This document shows, in pieces, positions 10,224 to 22,189 of a DNA stretch of 64,000 nt. This stretch comes from Cristatella mucedo (taxonomy: Eukaryota > Bryozoa > Phylactolaemata > Cristatellidae): NCBI GenBank assembly GCA_009760855.2, contig WPIO01000088.1, positions 766,001 to 830,000 of the forward strand. The letters run 5' to 3'. Below the pieces are notes generated by a model that saw only the letters and a list, made by a program, of their open reading frames with translations, did not search any database and was not told the DNA's origin. A program made the translations under genes and the position numbers. Position 1 is the stretch's first letter; the number at the start of each line of letters is the position of its first letter.

Positions 10224-11774
10224 GTGGCAGACGAGCTGAACTCATATATCGAAACCTCACACCTTGCTAGTAAGTTCCAGTCTGGCTTTAGAGCTAATCA
10301 CTCCACAGAGTCAGCATTGCTTAGGATATACAACGACCTTCTTAGGAATACAGACATGGGTAGAGTGTCTCTGCTTGTTTTGCTCGATCTTTCGGCAGCT
10401 TTTGATACCATCGATAAAAAAGTTCTTCTAGAGCGCCTCTCATCTCGCCTGGGCATCACTGGCACTGCTCTGCAATGGTTCAGGTCCTATCTCAGTGGGA
10501 GACTCCAGAGTATTGACGTGAATGGACAAAGATCAACTGAGGTACCTCTGAAATATGGAGTACCTCAGGGCTCCGTGCTAGGTCCGGTTCTTTTCATGGT
10601 TTATACTCTGCCTCTTGCTGATGTGATTGCCAAGCACAATCTAGGCTTTCACTTCTATGCGGATGACACTCAGTTGTACCTTTGCTTTGATCCCTCCCAG
10701 CCTTAATAATAATAATAATAATAATAATTCACTTGATAAAGCGCCCTCAGCGAACTTAATGTCTCTCTAGGCGCTTTACATTTGCTGTAAAGTGAAATGC
10801 AATTGAATGGTAAGTAAAATCATGCTTGAAAAAACAAACGAAATGAATAATATGGTTAGGGGTGACATGCACAGGGTCAGCATGCAAATGTGGTTAGTGG
10901 CAGCATGCACAGTGTCAGCACGCATAAGCACATGAAGGACGAATCACAGGGACCCACTTCGTGCACCTCAAATTTTCTTAACTCACTTGCTGCATGCATT
11001 TATGACATCCGCACATGGATGGCAGCAAATTTTCTAAAACTAAACGATGATAAAACTAACTTACTGGTAATGGGCAAACCCAGTGTGATCCAGAGATTGG
11101 AAAGGCTGGCGCTCAAAATTGGCTCTGCCAGCAAATCTCCTGTTGCATCAGCTCGAAATCAAGGTGTCATATTCCAAAGCGACCTCTCGTTAGACGACCA
11201 TATCAGCTCCACGGTCAAATCTGCCTATTTTCAGCTCCATAACATTGCTAAAATTCGGGCTTGTTTAGATATGGATACCACGTCTAAGTTGGTCCATTCA
11301 TTCGTGACATCTCGTCTCGACTTCTGCAACTCATTGCTTACTGGCCAACCAGCATGTGTGATCAGGCGATTGCAGCTGGTGCAAAACTCTGCAGCTAGGC
11401 TTGTCTGTCGTGAGCATCGTAGTTGCCACATTACTCCACTTCTCGCCGACCTGCACTGGCTACCAGTCAAGCAACGGATTGACTTCAAGGTTTTGTCGCT
11501 CACTTTTAGGTCCCTTCATTCTATGGCTCCAGCCTATCTCTCCGATATACTCTCCCGTCAGGCCAAGCATTGTACCACCCGCTTTTCGGACTCCAACAGT
11601 CTACAAATACCTCGTACAAACATTAAATCCTTTGGAGACCGTGCATTTAGTTCGTATGCTCCCAAAGCCTGGAACTCCCTCCCGACATGCGTCAGAACAT
11701 CCCATGACCTGACCACATTTAAAAGGAACTTAAAAACACACCTATTTAGGAGAGCATATAGTGGGTCCCTGTGA
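10224..11774 (+). pseudogene. LINE-A reverse transcriptase, split by insertion
   Basis: The two halves, 10224-10703 and about 10958-11774, encode the polymerase palm and the C-terminal segment (NDDKTNLLVMGKP, RLDFCNSLLTG, LHWLPVKQRIDFK). This enzyme would make cDNA from the element's own RNA at a nicked target. The intervening 250 bp are a foreign LINE end, so no full product is possible. Apart from the insertion, the coding sequence is close to the intact 27 kb copy. Confidence 0.85.
10705..10957 (-). mobile_element. Nested 5'-truncated LINE-A end
   Basis: It reads TAATAATAATAAT, gataaagcgccctcagcgaa, ggcgctttacatttgctg, ggttaggggtgacatgcaca and ends at gggacccact. This is the reverse complement of the last 250 bp of LINE-A. 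The host element reads cagcct then tcgtgc across the junction, so any target duplication is at most about 1-2 bp. Confidence 0.9.
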
Positions 11775-12129
11775 TTCGTCCTTGATGTGCTTATGCATGC
11801 TGACACTGTGCATGCTGCCACTAACCACATTTGCATGCTGACCCTGTGCATGTCACCCCTAACCATGTTATTCATTTCGTTTGTTTTTCAAGCATGATTT
11901 TACTTACCATTTAATTGCATTTCTTTTTGCAGCAAATGTAAAGCGCCTAGAAAGAGATTAAGTTCTCTGAGGGTGCTTTATCGAGTGCATTATTATTATT
12001 ATTATAATAATGCGTGCGCGTGAGTGCGTGCGAGCGGCGAGAGCGTGTGAGCCCTCGAAAGCACCGAAAGCCTTTAGCTCCTACGCTCTCACTGGAACTC
12101 GCCACCGACGCACGTCACAGCAGCCCCTG

Positions 12130-12303
12130 ACATGACGTCATTTAAAAAGAAGCTTAAAGCGTACCTGTTTATAACAAAATCCGGTGAGGCTTTGTGAGTC
12201 GTCCTTCGCGTGCACGTACCTGCTTCCACTATGCCTGTTGCTTGCGTATTTTACCACTAAACATTTGGTAATGCTTTCCCTGCAGCATCTGTAAAGTGCC
12301 TAA

Positions 12304-12354
<51 letters not shown>

Positions 12355-12535
12355 GTGAGAGTGAGAGAGGGAGAGAGGGAGAGAGAGTAAGAGAGTGAGA
12401 GAGAAAGAGATAGAGAGAGAGAGAGAGCGAGAGAGAGAGTGAGAGAGAGAGAGATAGCTTAAGAAAGCGAGAGAGAGAGAAGAGGGAGGAAGAGATTCAG
12501 CTCTCTGAGGGTGCTATACAAATGTGTTACTATTA
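12130..12535 (+). mobile_element. LINE-C 3' end disrupted by a (GA)n expansion
   Basis: The start gacgtcatttaaaaagaagc corresponds to the end of the LINE ORF. The 3' UTR continues with cctgcagcatctgtaaagtg near 12281. Where related copies have a short AGAAAGAGATTCAG, this copy has about 180 bp of GA repeats, then attcagctctctgagggtgc and a TTACTATTAT end. It shares its tail with the copies ending at 34035 and 61745. Confidence 0.75.
12307..12486. repeat. (GA)n microsatellite inside a LINE tail
   Basis: GA dinucleotides run almost continuously, with GTGA, GAAA and GGGA variants. They end with gaagagggaggaagagattc, where the LINE tail resumes. Confidence 0.95.
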
Positions 12536-12539
12536 TAAG

Positions 12540-13330
12540 AAAGCACATATAGTATGGGAGCAGGGATTCGTGCAGATGGCATTTTCAATCATTGAGGATG
12601 TTTCCTACGTAATTTTCTCCGACGTCATGGCATTCAGCCGAAGAAAGCCATCTTCGACGAGTGTTCCTCGGAGTTGCTTGCCATCTTAAGAAGGCTGCTG
12701 ATGCATTCGCGGGGCGCAGACTCCTCCGAGAGCTCTCGATCTCTAGCGCCAGACATTTTCCGTCGGCTGGAAAGGCAGCCGCTATGCCCCTGTAGGGGCT
12801 CGCGATGGCGGCGCGATGGCGGCGCGATGGCGGCGCGCGATGAAGAGCGAAGCCCCCACAATCGTTGTCGACGACGGCGTGTTTTATACGATCTAGCAGC
12901 CGTCGTGCGTGCTGCTCCGGAGCACGAGGTTTTAGGAGGGAGAAGAGAGTGGATAGCGTGCGTGCAGGCCGACGCACAGGCAGAAAGTGAATTTCGCGGC
13001 AAGGAACGAGTCACGTTCCGGCAAGGAGCGTTCCCGTTGGGCGGACAGAACGTCGGCTGGGGCGGAACCACGTGACGGCGATCACACGCCCACACCACTG
13101 CGCCGCTTCAGTGATGATTCAGCTCTCGGCGAATGCCCATCTGCTGTCAGCTCTCCAAGCGCGCACTCTTGTCGACAAAAAGAAGCGTGGCGTTCGCATG
13201 AGCGTGGCAGGCTCGCCGAAATTGCTTGCATTGTGGAAACCCGTTCGCCGAATCTGCCCAGCGTCGGTTGCTGCAGTCGGAGGCGGAAGCGGAGAACATA
13301 TCGGGCGACATATTTAACACATAATGCAAT
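12540..13330. other. No confident gene; possible TATA box
   Basis: GC-rich DNA with overlapping ORFs on both strands. On the minus strand TATAAAA lies at about 12884-12890 (GTATAAAACACG), a possible core promoter, but no downstream exon is convincing. A tandem cgatggcggcg runs at 12803-12838. Confidence 0.25.
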
Positions 13331-13412
13331 GATATAAAATAATAATATAAATATAATAATAATAATAATATAACATAATAATAATACAATATAATAATAA
13401 TAATAGTTTAAT
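13325..13412. repeat. AAT/ATA microsatellite
   Basis: Imperfect AATAATAATATA repeats. No LINE tail is attached on either side. Confidence 0.85.
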
Positions 13413-13774
13413 ACGTTTGAGCGGGCAGCGCTCAAACCCCTCCGATCTCAAGCATGGAATGCGCCCTGCAAGCTGCCAAGCGTCCCGGCTATCGGTGTCG
13501 GGCTTGCTCAATTTGACATCGAGCCGTTTTTCCCCCTTTGCTGTCTCTGGACGTGCCAGCAGCAAGCCCTGTGTCATCGCGGCCGGCACCCGCGCACCGC
13601 GCACCGCGTGCGGCTCAGCAGCGGGTCAGGCACGCGGCCATTTTTTTTCGACGCGATTCCTTCATCTAAAAGCGCTGCCGCGGGGCACGGACATTTCCCA
13701 CCTTGGGCGTTTTTCATCCCCCGGACATTCCCCCCTCCCCTGGGTAGGACATTTCAACCCCCCCGCGGATATAT

Positions 13775-13850
13775 GGTTTAGGGTTTAAGTTTTAGGGTTT
13801 AGAGTTTAGGGTTTAGAGTCTAGGGGATTTAGGGTTTGTAGGGTTTTTTG
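13775..13850. repeat. Degenerate TTTAGGG-type array
   Basis: GGTTTAGGGTTT, TTTTAGGG, TTTAGAGTTTAGGG, TTTAGAG, ATTTAGGGTTT and GTAGGG follow one another. It is an interstitial telomere-like tract with a seven-base TTTAGGG core rather than a clean animal TTAGGG array. Confidence 0.7.
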
Positions 13851-14214
13851 AGGTTGCAGCGCCCTCTGGCTGTACCTCTGGCTCACTCACTCGTCAGCTC
13901 GTCTACTTCCGTCCAGCTGGGACAGCTTAGTAAGCGGTCAGCTCATCGGCGCCGGTCAGTTGGTAGTGACCACGTGACCAAGAGTAATCAACCCACGTTC
14001 ATCTTGGCCGCATCCGCCTCGGCCAAGGCTCAGAGCGAACTTTCTTCCAGTCGCGCACTTGGGGCTGGAGGGCGTGGATGAAAGTCCAGCCGGTTCTCGG
14101 ACAGCGTCAAGCTAATATTAATACTAATAGTAATTGGTCGTTTCTGTAGAGCTTAATTTCTATCAGTGTGCTTCAAAACTCGACGCGAGACGAGCAACCA
14201 AGATTCAGTGACGC

Positions 14215-14258
14215 GCGCACTGAATCCCGCAAGCCAAAGCTTGCGGGATTCAGTGCGC
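14215..14258. repeat. Perfect 20-bp inverted repeat, 4-nt loop
   Basis: Left arm 14215-14234 and right arm 14239-14258 are exact reverse complements around CAAA. Short pieces of the arm (ATTCAGTG and GCGCAAGCGTGT) recur on both sides. It would form a stable hairpin in DNA or RNA. Confidence 0.9.
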
Positions 14259-14872
14259 AAGCGTGTATCGCGCAAGCGTGTGTCGCGCCCAGGGCTAGCG
14301 AGCGGAGGCTTGCTTGACGACTCGAGTGACTTCCGGTTAGTAGGACCCACGACTGCGCTGAAACGTGCATAGGTGCAAACCGGAAGCGGAAGCCGAACGA
14401 AGAAGACAAGTGAATTGCGATGATGGAAAGCTGACCACCGGAACGCGTGAATCTTTGGCTAATACGTAAAGGACACGAGGTCGTTTCAGGTAGTGACCTT
14501 GACCCGGCGGCTAAAGGCGAATGCTCTCGTCTGTGCCTCCCCTGCGTTCGTTCTATTCTTCCTCCTCCAATTGCGCTGAATGAATACACCTTACCGTCCG
14601 CTACACTCAACGAAGAATACTATTCTTTACAAGGGCAACGCAATGGTAGTTTCGAGAGAATAAAAAATGCACTTCGTGGAATTGCGTAAGGATCGGCTGA
14701 AATGCGAATCAGTTCATTTAAGCGTAAGCTGAGTGGAAATTGCTTCTCAATCAAACCAGCCTAGTGAACAATGATAAATTAATAAATAACTTGATAAATT
14801 AGGCTCTGTAAGAAGTGAGAAATAAATGAATAAATTAATTAAACGGTGAGCCTTGATGCCACACTATATATG

Positions 14873-15165
14873 GCGGGGGGGGCTTTTCACGACCTAGGGA
14901 CCGAGGTCGTGGGTTTGAATCCTGCGGTGGGCGATCCTTTATTGCCACTGCCAGCGGTGGTGATAGCCGTAAAGGCTCTTCTGTCGCTATACAAAAGAGG
15001 CTGTTAAATCAGGTGGTTGCTTTTCACGACCTCACCCCGAGGTCATGGGTTCGAATCCTGCGGTGGGCGATCCTTTATCGCCACTGCAAGCGGTGGTGAT
15101 AGCCGCAAAGGCTCTTCTGTCGCTTTACAAAAAGAAGCTGTTAAATAAGCTAGCATTTTTAATTT
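14873..15165 (+). mobile_element. Two SINE-1 copies in tandem
   Basis: Copy 1 (about 14880-15008) and copy 2 (about 15015-15155) both read gcttttcacgacct, a tRNA-like B box (gggtttgaatcc or gggttcgaatcc), TGCGGTGGGCGATCC, TTTATTGCCACTG or its variant, GCGGTGGTGATAGCC, ggctcttctgtcgct and AAGAAGCTGTTAAAT. They differ by a few percent. The A-box part is short or missing. Confidence 0.8.
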
Positions 15166-15340
15166 TATTTTTTTTATTTTGAAGTTAATTGAGCTCAGTG
15201 AGAAGCTAGAAAGTTAGTTAATTAATTAATTAAGCGTAGTGAGAGATTAAAAAAATTAATAAATTAAGCTTAGCGAGAAGTGAGAAATTAATGTATACAT
15301 TATAAAAAAAAGTGTAGTGAGAAGACGCGCTGCAATGCAG

Positions 15341-15395
15341 AGCAACGGCGAACATGAAAGACGAATTCCTTCGTCTTTCACGTCCTGCATCCTGC
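15341..15395. repeat. Short inverted repeat
   Basis: tgaaagacgaa (15355-15365) is followed by TTCC and its exact reverse complement (15370-15380). Confidence 0.7.
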
Positions 15396-16204
15396 CGTTC
15401 GAAGGAACGTAATGAGTGCTGCTTGCTTTACGGGATCTTTTGAAAGCGAGAAGGCTATAAACTACGTAATAATGTAGAATAGGTCGCTTTGTTATCACCC
15501 CACAAGAACCGAATCTCTATCGAAGCACTTCGTAACTATCCGCATGAGAAGCAATAGCCTTGGTGTGCAGACCTTGACCTTGACTAGCCACCCTTGTCTA
15601 GTCATGCAAGACTAGACATGCCTGCAACAGCAAGTAATGATAAATTCAGAGCCACCGATTCACTTAGAGCCCCTGACAATTAAAATTCGCCGAATTATGC
15701 AAGAGTAGTCGCAAAAAAGCCGGAAGCAGGAACACTGCGACCAGTTACGGTGGTGCAGGGAAGTGCTGCGAAGATCGGATGCCGTTTTTGCCGAGATTTA
15801 ACTGATGCCAGTTCATTGCAAAGCCTTCGACAGAGGCCGGAAGCGAATTTCCGACTTCCGTTGAGTACGAACTGGCGGACTGATCGCCAAAAGATTTTTA
15901 ATGGAGCGAGAGGCGAGACGACCGGAGGCCATGGAGGTGATTTCGCGAGCACGTTACCAGAGAAGCGGTATATGGCGGTAGGAACTGGCGGGCAAAACGA
16001 TTGAAACCGATCGAAGCTCTCGCCTTAACCAGGCCTATTATTGGGTCATTCATTTCGGATGCTATCTTAAATTAGTCCGCTTGATATTGTCTGAGAGGGA
16101 TAATTCCTGACCTTCTTGCTATTCTAGTCAAACTTACAAGTACGGATCTATCGATTTAGCGGCCCTAATCACCCAGCTGCTGAAGAGTCTTAGCGCTAGC
16201 CCGC

Positions 16205-16312
16205 GCATTTGCTGAGCAATAAATGACCCCATTCGCTTCAGAACTCGAACCTACGACCGCGGTCGCGAAGTGCAAGTACCCTGCACACCGGCTAAGATAC
16301 ACAGAACTTCAC
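16205..16312 (-). mobile_element. SINE-1-like copy, minus strand
   Basis: Read on the minus strand: ttagccggtgtgcagggtac (A-box-like), GCGGTCGTAGGTTCGAG (B-box-like), then a TCATTTATTGC block as in the SINE-1 body. It is truncated after that. Confidence 0.6.
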
Positions 16313-16779
16313 CTTTCACAATTTTTACAAAATTTTTACCAAATTTTATAACAGAACCAACAGCATATATTTGTCGCTGAACTCTGGTGCTATAGCAAAA
16401 AAAAATTTTTATTCTTATAGGTTTCTGCTATGAAGCTTTGAACCATAAGCGATTCAGTTATTGGCCGGTACAAATTTGTTACTACTACGATGGAGCTGGT
16501 AGCTCTCTGTTGATATTTCATCTGAGAGCTCGGAGGGAGCACTGTGAAATGGAACTTATAGAAACAAATATTTATGTAAGTCAGCTCTCCCGGCTGACTG
16601 TAGCAGCAGTTCATCACGTTTGCTTCGATTAGCATTGTCAGATCTGGTGAGGCGAGATGGAAAGGGCATGAGCCAGATAAATTATAATGAAAGCTCTCTT
16701 GATTAGTTGGTTAATCAATGGTGAATTTAACGGAAAATAATTTCTTCTTACAGCTGATGTAATAATCGTAATAATAAAT

Positions 16780-17795
16780 TTGATTCAGCACCTTCAGAGA
16801 ACTCAATCTCTTTCTACGCACTTTGCATTTGCAGTAAAGGAAGCACGATCGAATTGTTAGTGCAAGCATGCTCAATATAAAACAAGAATAACGTGGTTAG
16901 GGGTGACATGCACAGGGTCAGCATACAAGTATGGTTAGGGGAAGCATGCACAGTATTAGCACGCATAAGCACATAATGAACGAATCACAGGGACCTATCA
17001 AATGCTGTCATAAATATATGAGCTGGGAGTTTCTTTTTAACCGTGATTAAGTCAGGAGATGTCGTGACACAAGTCGGGAGTGAGTTTCAGGCTTTGAGAG
17101 CATACGAACTAAAGTCACGGTCTCCAAAGGATTTAAGATTAGTCCGAGGTGTAGATAAACAGATAGGTTCCGAAAGTGGATGGTACGATACTTAGCCTGG
17201 TGTGGAATTATATCTGATAGGTTGGCTGGAGCCAAAGAATGAAGGAAATTGTAATTAAAAGTGAGTGACAAGACATTTAAATCGATGCGTTGCTTGACTG
17301 GGACCTATTGCAGGTCTGGGAGAAGCGGTTTGAGGTGGCAGCACAAAGCTCAAGACAGACAAGCCTGGCTGCAGAGTTTTGCAATAGCTGTAAGCCCCTG
17401 AGTGCGTAGACCAGCAAGCAGTGAGTTACAGAAGTCAAGACGGGAATTCAAAAACCCATGGACCAATTTACATGTGCTATCCCTGTCTAAACAAGCCCGA
17501 ATTTTAGCAATGTTAGCTAGCTGAAAGTAGGCAGACTTGACTGTGGAGCTGGTGTGGTCGTCTAACGAAAGGTCACTTTGGAACACGACACCTATATTTT
17601 GTGCAGATTCAACAGGAGATGTGCAGGCAGAGACTATTTTGTGCGTTGACGTTTCCATTTTCTGAATCACATCTGGTTTGCCCAGTAACTATAGTAAGTT
17701 GTTTTTTATCTATTCCTCCATTTAAGACAGTTTGCTGCCATTCATGCGCGGATGTCATCGAAACATGCAGCAAAGGAATTGAGAGGATAGGCCAA
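16780..17795 (-). mobile_element. LINE-A copy, minus strand, degraded
   Basis: The plus strand reads the LINE-A tail (agcaccttcagagaactcaa near 16788), the 3' UTR (gggtgacatgcacagggtca near 16902) and then the ORF end. On the minus strand 17350-17670 encodes the segment with NIGVVFQSDLSLDDH and SRLDFCNSLLAGL. The left part matches the ATT-adjacent hairpin but has lost its ATT run. The 5' truncation is near 17795, in the DDIR-type region. Confidence 0.85.
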
Positions 17796-17799
17796 ACTT

Positions 17800-19295
17800 A
17801 CAATGAATGGCTCTCTACAGAAAATCATTAAACATCAGCATGCTGGTCGAATGCGCCTAATGAAAGCGACGCCTTTTATTCTGTTGTTTACATAATCCTG
17901 CATATTCAGCTGAAGAAAACTCGATAAAGTATGAATACCGAAAAAGCGGGTTCGTCATTTTAAAGCACTTTCTGTAAATCAGAAAACGGAAAATCAATTG
18001 AAAACAGAAAATCACTGCGTCACTCACTTTCGAATCTATTTGGTCGTGCCCGGTTATGGGGACATCACAGCTCATACCTTAATTTTATTTTTGTATAATC
18101 TCACGCAGCGGCCATCGGCATGTCGTAAATCAGCGAGCTAACTGCCTCGGAGCGCGGCCAATTGTTGACGGGCGTTGCCCCGAACTTTACTTAGCGGCCA
18201 CGATGCTGCTGCCAAAGAACTATGAACGGGCTAGGCTGACTGCAGGGCGCATCCTGGAGGAGGTGGTCACGTTCTAGTACCGTGGAAAGTGCACAGAGAC
18301 CAGGCCACCACCATCGAGTCCCTACTGGTTCCTCGAGGACAGACGAACAGAGCGAATCTTCGAGGCATCCTTTCATCCTCACTCTCTCCTCCCTCTCCCC
18401 CGTCGAGGGTTTATGCCCAAAGCCCAACGGAATCTATCGTGACGCCAGTTTGCATTCATGCGATTAGGCGGCGACATTAGACAAAGGCTTAGCGTTCCTG
18501 GAATCGAAAAAACAAAGGAAACGCTTTGGTTCGTCAAGCACTAAGCGGCATCGCTCGCATCAGGAACATCTTTGCATCTCGTTCTCGCGTGCTTAGCACA
18601 GCGCCATCTATTGAGCAAAAGTAGCAAAGAGCTTTTTGCTTCGGAGCGTGACTTGACGCACTTATATCATCAATCGCTTGCAACGTTTGATAGAAGCACA
18701 TTTTTTTTCCACCACCATCGTCGCCAGTTGATGGGAGATTTTCCGCTTTATTTTACGCTGCAGTCTAACGCTCCCGCGCGATGGCTCCCTTGGGAAAGTT
18801 CTGGCCTCCGGCACCAGTAAAGAACGCTTTCGTCACTAGAATTCTCTTAAATATGTCGTCGTCAAGCCCGCAGTAGGACGTCTCTTAGTTAGAGTGCTCA
18901 GATATTCACGCCTGTGTATAGGCACACAACCCCGATGTGCAGGTTTTTTCACCTCCTGGTTTGTGCCGCTTCAGTCCGACAACAGAGTCTATTTAAGAGG
19001 CTTTATTTTATTTATTTAAAAGACTTGTTTACGACAGGTCCCTGGAGGAATAGACAGAAATAATCTGCCTTGTCTTCTTTGGGTGAAAGTTCACAGATTC
19101 ATTCAATTTTACTATCCAGCTATTGCCTGCAAAATATTTTTTGTTCAAAACCTGCTACATGCTTTGAATAAATTTCCCGCCGCTCCGTTAGCTGATGCGG
19201 GCAAACAAATAAAGGCCAGCAAAAGAGATCACTAGCTGTAGAGCTTACACCACCCTTTCATCCATCCAAGATTATCATTAATATTTTTATTTTTT
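17800..19295. other. No identifiable feature
   Basis: Mixed-composition sequence without domains, repeat families or exon-like stretches that I can defend. Confidence 0.35.
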
Positions 19296-19299
19296 GTTT

Positions 19300-19452
19300 T
19301 TATACTAGACCTCACTGCTTGTGGACTCTTTTCACTGAGTCATAGTAGAATTACACGTATATTACGCGTCCCTTTCGAAACTATTGGTCACCATCTTGCC
19401 GCGTCACGGAGGAAAGGACGGGCGGACTTTTCCGCTTTAACTAGTAAAGATC
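19300..19452. repeat. Unclassified interspersed repeat, copy 2
   Basis: tagacctcactgcttgtgga, cactgagtcatag, then ttgccgcgtcacggaggaaa and a CTTTTCCGCTTTA block match 3104-3225 in order and orientation. About 40 extra bases sit between the halves. The class is unknown. Confidence 0.55.
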
Positions 19453-19454
19453 CC

Positions 19455-20640
19455 TTGTACCTCAATTATTTTTTGTATTAACTCGGTTAAAATTTCACTT
19501 ACTTGACAATGGGGCTGTTTTAAAGTCGTCAAAAGTTGTTTAACTTCCATTTATAGGGATGCTGTTAATGTTCTTGAATCAAGATAGTACAGGATCTTGC
19601 CGATTTACCTTTTTGTGAAAATGATCTAAAATGCTACGCTTGAATCTTCAGCTTGCTGGCTTCAAGCGGCTCAACTCTACTAGAAATATCCCGTCCGCGA
19701 GTGAGTAATAGCATTACGCGAAGCCTCGATTCATGAATTACATTATATTGAATAATTGTTCTAAGAATTATTTGTTAAATTACTTCACATGGAGTCTTGA
19801 TGACAGGACCATTAGTTGCATTAGTCCTCCTAGTCCTAAAGATAACTTTTAACAAGGTCAACAATACTACCCTTGAATTCACAGCGAGATTAAGATCAGT
19901 TGATGAACTGGTTAGTTAGGCTTTGGCAATGTGAAAGTCACGAAACCTCGGTGACTTCTTATGACTGCATTGAGTCGGTGTCCCGTGGTGGTGAGGCCTT
20001 ATCGGGCGGTGGCGTACCCTGTTTCGCCACTGTTGCACATTTATGTAAGGTCTTGCCCAGGCTCTTTCCTCGCGGTGTCACTTAAATGTCTCTCGAAGAA
20101 TCGCGCAAGAAGTTATAAACGATATCGGAATAAATCCGCCTATAGCTTTTGCTGCCTACCTCAGCTACATCTGTTAGCACTCAAACTTTTCGATTTAAGT
20201 TGAGGGATTTATAAAGACTGAGCTTAAATCTGCAGAAGAAATTACATCTAGGTTGTCGTCTTCCGACTGGATGGATGTAGAACCGAGCTCCCCCTAAAAG
20301 GCCAGCGGAAACAGTAGGGCATCACCTCCCGCATAGCTCAAAATGCCAACCACAAGCCTGACTTCGCTGATGGCCACTTGACGTCACTCGATGTCGCGTG
20401 GCTACATGAAAGTATGCATAGCCTATTGAACGAGCGTAGCAACAATTTCTGCCACACCCTCGTCTGCCTATGCAGCAAATTTATTCGTCACAATAGTCGC
20501 GAGCGTGAGCAGAAGGTTGCAGCAATCTTCGACTGATCTGCTACAGCCAGTGTGATTGTTAGCCGCGATAATCTCAGTGGAGCACTAAATGTTAAGCGCA
20601 GCAGCTGTTGATATTAAATAACAAGTCTAGTTTCTCTCTT
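19455..20640. other. No identifiable feature
   Basis: No ORF with a domain, no repeat family, no convincing splice-bounded exon. Confidence 0.35.
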
Positions 20641-20649
20641 TCTCTCTCT

Positions 20650-20830
<181 letters not shown>

Positions 20831-21278
20831 GGGATGCACAGGAAAAGAGGGAGGAAGAGGAAGATGGAGAAGCAGAGCGTCTGTGGCTCGCTGTGTCCAA
20901 GTCAAAGCGGAAGTATTCGCTGTCTGAGCTGGTCGTATGCATAGCAGTGGATCAGTTCTGACTAGAGCGCACTTGTAGTATCCGTATGAGATGCTGAAAC
21001 GCGTAATATATATTTTATAATTTAAATAATAAAATATACTAAAATATGGTATATTATTTATATGTATTATACAGTATGCTATATAATATTTTGCACTCGA
21101 GTCAGGTTTCCAATGCTTGCTCTAACCAATGCTGCGGCCCGGCGGAACAGTTCCGCTGTGCTGGCGCCTAAAGCAGGGAGGCCGGTCGTCGCCGCCGTCG
21201 TCGTCGTCTCTCGAGCGACAGACGGTTGACCAGCGACACTCGACGCTCGATTTGAGCACTCGTCCTGGCGAAAAGTGC

Positions 21279-21332
21279 CGCACCAAGTGGCGTCCAATGA
21301 AAAGCGTCGCACCAAGTGGCATCCAATGAAAA
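21279..21332. repeat. 27-bp direct repeat, two units
   Basis: gcaccaagtggcgtccaatg then AAAAGCGTC is followed at once by gcaccaagtggcatccaatg then AAAAG. One base differs within the shared part. Confidence 0.85.
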
Positions 21333-22189
21333 GAAAAACGTTTTTTTTTGCTGCCCCACGGGCGTCGATGGCGGCTCGAGCAGAGGTGAGCGAGGTTCAA
21401 AACGCCAATATTGGATGGACACAGTAACCACTAACCAGCTTATTCGTAGGGCTATCCAACGCCTTGATTGATCAATCATAAAAGTACTTGAAAACCACTC
21501 ACCAGTGCAGCAGCCGCCTGGCTCCATTTCCTACACTCAGCTATATTTTGCTAAGGGCTTCTGAAGTGTTCCGAAGGAGCACGTGTACAATCGGAGCGTC
21601 GCGGAGCGTCGCAAGCGCAATGTGCTTTATTCTAATGGGGGCTATTTGATTTCGCGCTCTGTGCCATCAGAAGCCTATTCTAAACGGATCGATTTCTCAC
21701 AGCCTCGGTCGAATCATGTAAGAGCTAAGAAATAAAAATGCTGTCAGGTAGAAATGTAAACATCCAGCACCACCGCGATGTGACCAATAAATATTGAGTG
21801 GCAGTGAAAATATCTTTTGCTTGGCTAAGTGCGCTTTTGAAGGCAAACAAACTATTGAGTGCCATTTATTTACTTACCTCTTTAGAGCATCGTTTCGTTA
21901 AAAAAGGTTTAAAAGACTACGTAGTAGCGACGTTCGCACAAGTCCACTAGCGATCAGGAGTGCAGGCCACTAGCGATCTCCCCCACGGAGTGCAGGCGTC
22001 CGATACTCTTAATCTTGGCCCTGAAACTTGGACAGGTTTCCGACGAGGCAAATCATGCTGCCCCTGAAGCTTCCACTAATTGCCGCAATCTTCGTCCGTA
22101 AGTTTGCATCGGCAAAAGCGAAAAGCTGTTCAATTAAGCGCTTCCTCATTACAACGCTCGCGAGCTAGCGAGCACTGGCCTGAACTTTT

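Larger units (their letters stand above)
10100..12005 (+). mobile_element. LINE-A copy with a nested LINE-A insertion
   Basis: The match to the 27 kb copy starts at [14 protein letters not shown] (about 10102). The reverse transcriptase core is well kept: LLDLSAAFDTID near 10381, GVPQGSVLGP near 10557 and FYADDTQLYL near 10654. The frame is cut at 10704 by a minus-strand insertion and resumes at about 10958. It then runs to the normal end, RRAYSGSL, TGA at 11772-11774. The 3' UTR, hairpin tail and ATT run follow to 12005. One in-frame stop lies upstream of the RT core (10207). It looks young. Confidence 0.9.

Noticed and set aside
12634-13098. Minus-strand ORF with NVTRSLPRNSLSACASAC, considered as a fourth PAN exon
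   Set aside because: The CxxxC start is suggestive. The later cysteines and phase-1 borders are missing, and the frame becomes Arg-rich low complexity.
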